From Asterionellopsis glacialis (Eukaryota > Bacillariophyta > Plagiogrammaphyceae > Rhaphoneidales > Asterionellopsidaceae), in assembly GCA_014885115.2 (NCBI GenBank), contig WKLE02000453.1, forward strand, positions 53,861-65,601: a stretch of 11,741 bases of DNA, in the 5' to 3' direction. The translations under genes and the position numbers were made by a program. The notes under the pieces were generated by a model. It ran no database searches. It saw only the letters and a list, made by a program, of their open reading frames with translations, and was not told the DNA's origin. Every line of letters starts with the position of its first letter. Position 1 is the stretch's first letter. This document shows, piece by piece, positions 7,812 to 11,741 of the stretch.

Positions 7812-9432
7812 TTTGAAAGATTCTATCCTAACGGCCGACATCAACTTTGCCTCCAATCTTTCTTCTTTCTTTCGTGACAAGGTTACACTTGCCGCTGCAG
7901 CAACTGCACTCTCTGCCTCTTCCGCAGACAACGACTCGAATAGTCTTCTTCTTCAAGGTATTCAACAACGGATTATGCCTCTGTTACAGAGTCCATCACC
8001 ACGGGGAAAGTCATGCATCCTCATGGCATTAGCAATGGCATTACATTTTGGTGGTTACGAATTTGTTCGAAGTGCCAACTTGGCACTCTTCACTTCTTCT
8101 GAAACAGGCTTTACATCACCATCAGCATTTCCCTTGGCAATGGCCTGTATTTCACCTCTAAGTGTCTTGTTACTGATGGCGTATGGACATGAATTAGAAG
8201 CACATGGTCCACGAATAGCACTACGACACACAACACTGCTTTCGATTGTGGGATTTGCACTCTTTGGACTTTTGATTTCAGCCTTGCAACATTATCCAAT
8301 TATGGTTCCATCTTTCTTTGGTGGTGGGGGATCCCCCAAAGTATCAATATCAAAACTTGTCGTAGGATTAGCATTTATATTTCAAAATTCTTATGCACAC
8401 CTGCTCTATACTCAGCATTGGTCCTTCTTGGGAAGTGTCATGACACCGACAGAAGGGTCGACATGGTTTGCAAGTATTGCTGGATTGTCTTCTTTGAGCA
8501 GTACTATGACAGGAAGCCTTGTGTCAGCCTTGGTGGACAAAGTAGGATTGATTGGTCTTATGGGGTGTAATGTCGTTGCACTCGTAGCAAGTTTACTTTG
8601 TGCCGAACAATCCTACAAAATTGCAGAAGGTTGTGGATTTGATCCAGCACAAGAAATTCAACAGAAAACAAAAGATAAGGCTGCAAAGAAGTCAAAAGCA
8701 TCGCAGAATCAAATCTCCAAGGCACTAGACTTATTCCGACGTGTACCCACTCTGGGTGCATTATTTTGTGAGGTATTGAGCTTTCAGAGTTTATCCACCA
8801 TTTTAAATGTATGCTTCGTATCCAAATTAAAGAGTACAATCACAAATGACACCGAACGAGCTGCATGGACAGGCAAATTTTACAGTTTAGTCAATGGAGT
8901 ATCCGCAGCCAATCAGTTTGTAATTTTACCACTTTTCATGAAAGGCATTGAACCAAAATATGTATGGCGTGCCATGCCATTCATACCGCTAGCATGTTCT
9001 ATATTTCAGGTTTGTCAAAACGATCCATCCTTATACTTGTTGGCATTTTCATTCTTTGCTGCAAAGACTATGGATTATAGTGTGCGTAATGTAGTGAATG
9101 AAATGGTATATGTTCCTCTTGACTTTGAAAGTCGGTACTTGGGAAAAGAAGTGATTGGCGTCTTTGGAAATCGATTTGGTAAAAGTGGAATGTCTCTCAT
9201 TTTATCCGGTCTATCCTACATATTTGGTAATTTTGGCATTCAAGAATTGTCTCGTCTAACTACTGTTGCATCTCTATCATGGATGACATGTTCTGTATGG
9301 CTAAGTAATCTGATTCCCAAACGAGAAGAGGCTGAAGAGGCGGTAGGACAAAGGCGAGCAGAGCAACAGCAACAGCAACAAAAGAAGAAGTATAAAAATG
9401 AACAAGACGATAACACCAAAAAACGGCGATAA
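7771..9432 (+). CDS. ATP/ADP translocase-like (TLC/NTT family) nucleotide transporter, divergent
   Basis: A polytopic membrane protein of 553 residues with about twelve hydrophobic segments between residues 81 and 514, the layout of nucleotide transporters that exchange ATP and ADP across plastid, ER or bacterial-parasite membranes. The best family signature is at 435-480: DYSVRNVVNEMVYVPLDFES then GKEVIGVFGNRFGKSG, matching the family pattern EMAYIPLD...KGKA..DV...R.GKSG. HWSFLGSVMTPTEGSTWFAS (216-235) and the following GLSSLSSTMTG correspond to the family's LW...F.NQIT...EAKRFYPLFGLGAN..SG region, but with many substitutions, so the substrate may differ. The C-terminal tail is charged, with a CAA/CAG-encoded Gln run (532-537) followed by Lys/Arg. 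The start is set by a TAA immediately before ATG 7771; Met12 (7804) is an alternative. The N-terminal 80 residues show no clear ER signal or plastid bipartite presequence, so location is open. There are no introns within the frame. Confidence 0.75.
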   Translation: MLVRNPVLYHPMNNLKDSILTADINFASNLSSFFRDKVTLAAAATALSASSADNDSNSLLLQGIQQRIMPLLQSPSPRGKSCILMALAMALHFGGYEFVRSANLALFTSSETGFTSPSAFPLAMACISPLSVLLLMAYGHELEAHGPRIALRHTTLLSIVGFALFGLLISALQHYPIMVPSFFGGGGSPKVSISKLVVGLAFIFQNSYAHLLYTQHWSFLGSVMTPTEGSTWFASIAGLSSLSSTMTGSLVSALVDKVGLIGLMGCNVVALVASLLCAEQSYKIAEGCGFDPAQEIQQKTKDKAAKKSKASQNQISKALDLFRRVPTLGALFCEVLSFQSLSTILNVCFVSKLKSTITNDTERAAWTGKFYSLVNGVSAANQFVILPLFMKGIEPKYVWRAMPFIPLACSIFQVCQNDPSLYLLAFSFFAAKTMDYSVRNVVNEMVYVPLDFESRYLGKEVIGVFGNRFGKSGMSLILSGLSYIFGNFGIQELSRLTTVASLSWMTCSVWLSNLIPKREEAEEAVGQRRAEQQQQQQKKKYKNEQDDNTKKRR

Positions 9433-9899
9433 CCGCTTGCAGAAACCGCCACATCCTTTTCAAAGACTACATGTATAAGCTTGCAACCAGTTGTAGGAAC
9501 TCGAATACTCGTCCCACTTGGAAACATGGCATTTCAGTCATACCCGGAAACCACTATCAACACAAAGAACAAAGAGCCTTTGATAATCTTTCTTTAGATT
9601 CTGCAATCTATTGTTCTTCAAAGTACACACAGTCTGTACATACAAGTCCTACATTGCTTTTATATAAAATTCTCAAATATATTTAAAATTTAAGTATGAA
9701 GTCATCATCAGATAGAGTGAAACTAATTAGTTTAACAGAATTTTTGATTGGATCTGAAGTTTCCTCTCTTCAGCAGCATACTTTGAGTTAAATTTGAGAA
9801 TTTCACCTCCACGTGTGTGTGACAAATTTTTTCTCAGTCCTTGATTTCGTTTCAGTTGCAGACAATCTCCCAAGTACAATGCACTTGATTTAGGGCTAA
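9433..9899. other. 3' flank of the transporter gene
   Basis: No gene supported. It begins as the transporter's 3' UTR and becomes strongly AT-rich at 9657-9700. A minus-strand frame of 63 codons (9727-9918) is basic and without motif, and I regard it as chance. Confidence 0.45.
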
Positions 9900-10124
9900 A
9901 AAGCTTTTGTTGCATCAAATACCATATTGAACATTCCTGTTCAAGTCAAGGTATCTGGCGATCGGATTATAAATATTGACCACGACGCTGCCTTCAAAGA
10001 TTTAGAAGACCTTTGACGTATTCTCTCGGACATGTCGGACCAACAACTGGTCTACGCTCGCAAAGAAAGAAAAGTTGCTGATACTCTGAAGAAAAGGTGG
10101 GGTGATGCTTTAAAGAAAACTTAG
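9900..10124 (+). pseudogene. Possible gene relic: one frame broken by a single TGA
   Basis: The plus frame is open from 9900 (just after a TAA at 9897-9899) to 10121, with a single internal TGA at 10014-10016 and a TAG at 10122-10124. Both sides read like protein. The upstream half includes VKVSGDRIINIDHDAAFKDLEDL. The downstream half starts with ATG at 10032 and gives a 30-residue, lysine/arginine-rich helical peptide (MSDQQLVYARKERKVADTLK and on to TAG). Base composition here is more coding-like than its flanks. There is no ATG before the TGA, so an intact gene is unlikely. It may be the 3' exon of a decayed gene or, less likely, a short real peptide from 10032. Family not recognised. Confidence 0.3.
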
Positions 10125-10278
10125 TTTCTCGAGCCTTGTTGGACGAAGAAAAAAAGCACTCAAACGTACATAAATATATTGAGCATTATTATATTATATT
10201 GTAACTGTATTCTGAACATCTACATCCTTTTTCCTTTGAAATATAGGAAAGGGCCATCGCGTGATGAAGTTCATAATC

Positions 10279-11289
10279 TCAATGATGCTTTCTCTGACGA
10301 AGCATCTTACGTGAGGTTTCAAGGTCACCAGCAAGGCACGGAAAGTCAACTGCACATCCAGCCGATGTGTCGTAGCCATGGATAAGCATCTTGAGGTAGA
10401 CTTCCTTAAAGTCATTGAGCCATAATTCTGAGTCAAACTTGTATTGTGCCATCAAATCAAAGGTCATTTCAGCATAAGGACAGGTGGTTGGTGCGAATTC
10501 GCAACCTTTGCATCTGAACGTACAGTTTATGCTTCCGTCCACTCCTGCGTGATTCGAAAGGTCTCGAACTAGAGCAATATCACTATTGAGCATAACGATA
10601 CGGGCGTCAGTCCTATTATCTTGGTTTAATTCATTTCCATTGTCATCGCCGCCAACCTTGGTGTGGAACCACTGGATGCGATCTGGTATTGGTCGTCTCT
10701 TTTTGTTGTTAATGAATTCTTGTGTCCATTGTGGGGCATGAAACAATATTTCAAAAGGAGAGTTTGCATTATGCCCGAGTCGATGCGAACCACCAATTAG
10801 CATGTCATAGTAGCCATTGTCTAGAAGTTGGTTATTATTGACCCAGCCATCCGGCCCGTTAAAGCCAGAATTTTGTCGGCTCAAAGTACCAATTGAGTGA
10901 GCACCCATGAGAGCTACAGTCTCACTGACACCAAACTTGAATTCAGAACTAAAATAGTGAAGGAGACCAGTAGTATTAAGGAATGCACAGGGGAGATCAC
11001 GGTGGGGTCCATTCTCATAATCACAAGGAACTATCTCGTCATCCTTATTCATGCAAATTTCATTTGTAACTTCACAATCCTTTCTCCCATACCACATCAT
11101 TGGGAAGGTTGTTGTAGTCTGGGATAACTCTGCGCCCAATAAAGCAGCAAGAGCCCAGATATCAGCTCTTGATAGATCTGTGTGGACATTTGCGTATGTT
11201 TCAACAATTGGTGCTAGTGCTTCAATTGGTACGTCAAGTCCAGCATTATCAGGAGTATCGTAATTTATTACAGTAGTCTCACTTTCTAT
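10279..11289 (-). CDS. Haem peroxidase (plant/fungal-type superfamily), 3' exon(s), 5' end not in view
   Basis: The minus frame is open from 11289 to the TGA at 10279-10281, 336 residues, with no initiating ATG. It follows directly on a TAG at 11290-11292 whose AG fits a splice acceptor (TTTAG), so the start lies in an upstream exon. Diagnostic segments in order are: DNAGLD (residues 14-19) and LSRADIWALAALLGAE (39-54), matching the family's NAGL and ADLW.LAG helices; WYGRKD (66-71); the proximal haem-ligand motif VSETVALMGAHSIG with His131 as the iron ligand; LLDNGYYDMLIG, the FDN-YY equivalent; and MLNSDIALVRD near the C-terminus. Cysteines (CTFRCKGCEF...CPY) are inserted late, suggesting disulphides and an extracellular or lumenal enzyme using hydrogen peroxide. 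The distal arginine/histidine motif (R..FHD or R..WHS) should precede NAGL by about 35 residues and is absent here, so it sits beyond the window or has been lost. The likely 5' donor GTATGT at 11476-11471 would give a 187-nt intron, but the exon before it is not recognisable. Confidence 0.8.
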   Translation of the reverse strand: MESETTVINYDTPDNAGLDVPIEALAPIVETYANVHTDLSRADIWALAALLGAELSQTTTTFPMMWYGRKDCEVTNEICMNKDDEIVPCDYENGPHRDLPCAFLNTTGLLHYFSSEFKFGVSETVALMGAHSIGTLSRQNSGFNGPDGWVNNNQLLDNGYYDMLIGGSHRLGHNANSPFEILFHAPQWTQEFINNKKRRPIPDRIQWFHTKVGGDDNGNELNQDNRTDARIVMLNSDIALVRDLSNHAGVDGSINCTFRCKGCEFAPTTCPYAEMTFDLMAQYKFDSELWLNDFKEVYLKMLIHGYDTSAGCAVDFPCLAGDLETSRKMLRQRKHH

Positions 11290-11476
11290 CTAAACCATCA
11301 CTCTGACACATACATTATTCTAGCAAAATTAATTAAAAGCCATGTAAACCATCAATGAATAATTTATATGAGAAGGCTCCATAAAGACGTCTGTGCAGGA
11401 TGAATTGCTTGATTTTTAATCATTGAATGTGTGCGGTAATTGTTAACTTGAACTGGAATTTCACCACCATACATAC
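11290..11476 (-). other. Candidate intron upstream of the peroxidase exon
   Basis: On the minus strand, GTATGT (11476-11471) is a strong donor sequence and TTTAG ending at 11290 is the acceptor required by the in-frame stop next to the peroxidase exon. The 187-nt span is AT-rich, as algal introns are. The exon preceding the donor shows no peroxidase motif and no ATG in phase, so the donor could lie elsewhere, including beyond the window. The acceptor side is better supported than the donor. Confidence 0.3.
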
Positions 11477-11535
11477 CAACAGGAGATTATATTATTAATA
11501 TCTTTGGTAGCCCAGATCAAGACCTGTGTAGACGA

Positions 11536-11605
11536 TCTTTCTTTCCTTTTTTCTTTCCCTTTTTTCTTCGTCTCTCCCCTTCTCCCCCCCCTTTCTCTCT
11601 TCTTC
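11536..11605 (+). repeat. 70-nt polypyrimidine tract
   Basis: Of 70 plus-strand bases, 69 are C or T; the only purine is G11570. It contains CT runs and an eight-C run (11584-11591). Read on the minus strand it is a polypurine tract lying just upstream of the peroxidase exon region. It also explains the artificial Lys/Glu/Arg-rich and Phe/Leu/Ser-rich open frames in this stretch. Confidence 0.85.
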
Positions 11606-11741
11606 GTTGGTCATTTGGGATGCGTCGAAACGGAAACCCCAAACTTTCTCGATTCGTATGATGTAGTCATACCTACTAACTGTACATTATACGGGAAAGG
11701 CAACAATAACGTAGATTCCAAAATATATTTGAAATGAAAGA

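Noticed and set aside
9240..9527. Minus-strand frames with a Cys/Val-rich run opposite the transporter's 3' end
   Set aside because: They are the complement of the CAG/CAA repeat coding for the Gln run.
11504..11737. 77-codon plus-strand frame near the right end
   Set aside because: It starts at TTG and most of it translates the polypyrimidine tract.

Overview
The window looks like nuclear DNA from a eukaryotic microalga, most likely a stramenopile and quite possibly a diatom. The reasons are: uninterrupted or nearly intron-free genes of moderate GC in AT-rich flanks; a 12-helix ATP/ADP-translocase-like (TLC/NTT) protein of the kind found in algae and intracellular bacteria; a eukaryote-specific ankyrin/MYND/WWE-like protein; and a haem peroxidase exon that begins at a probable splice acceptor. 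No bacterial operons, Shine-Dalgarno spacing, rRNA or tRNA were seen. The lineage assignment is inference from protein types and composition, not from a marker gene.

Left part (1-4438). This is AT-rich, low-complexity DNA with no gene I can defend, apart from the last 50 codons of a reading frame entering from the left edge (2-154). It holds a hairpin just after that stop (160-206), an inverted-repeat element of about 620 bp (821-1440) whose two ends each carry a CAAACAGGG palindrome, and a cluster of TACCAGGTA-like motifs (about 3712-3936). It reads like decayed transposon and intergenic sequence.

Right part (4439-11741). This is gene-bearing. In order: a small secreted cysteine-rich protein (+, 4439-5017); about 910 bp without a gene; an ankyrin-MYND protein with a WWE-like C-terminus (-, 5929-7200); a 570-bp divergent intergenic region acting as promoter for both neighbours and containing an overlapping upstream ORF; an NTT/TLC-family nucleotide-transporter-like membrane protein (+, 7771-9432); a probable gene relic broken by one TGA (9900-10124); and the 3' part of a plant/fungal-type haem peroxidase (-, 10279 to about 11289). 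The distal-histidine exon of the peroxidase is not visible before the window ends. A nearly pure 70-nt polypyrimidine tract lies upstream of it.

The genes do not form an evident pathway. Their order is typical of a eukaryotic chromosome: convergent, then divergent, then convergent. I found no clear multi-gene novel system. The best leads are the ankyrin-MYND-WWE domain combination, the divergent NTT-like transporter with its overlapping upstream ORF, the unrecognised secreted protein, and the inverted-repeat element.
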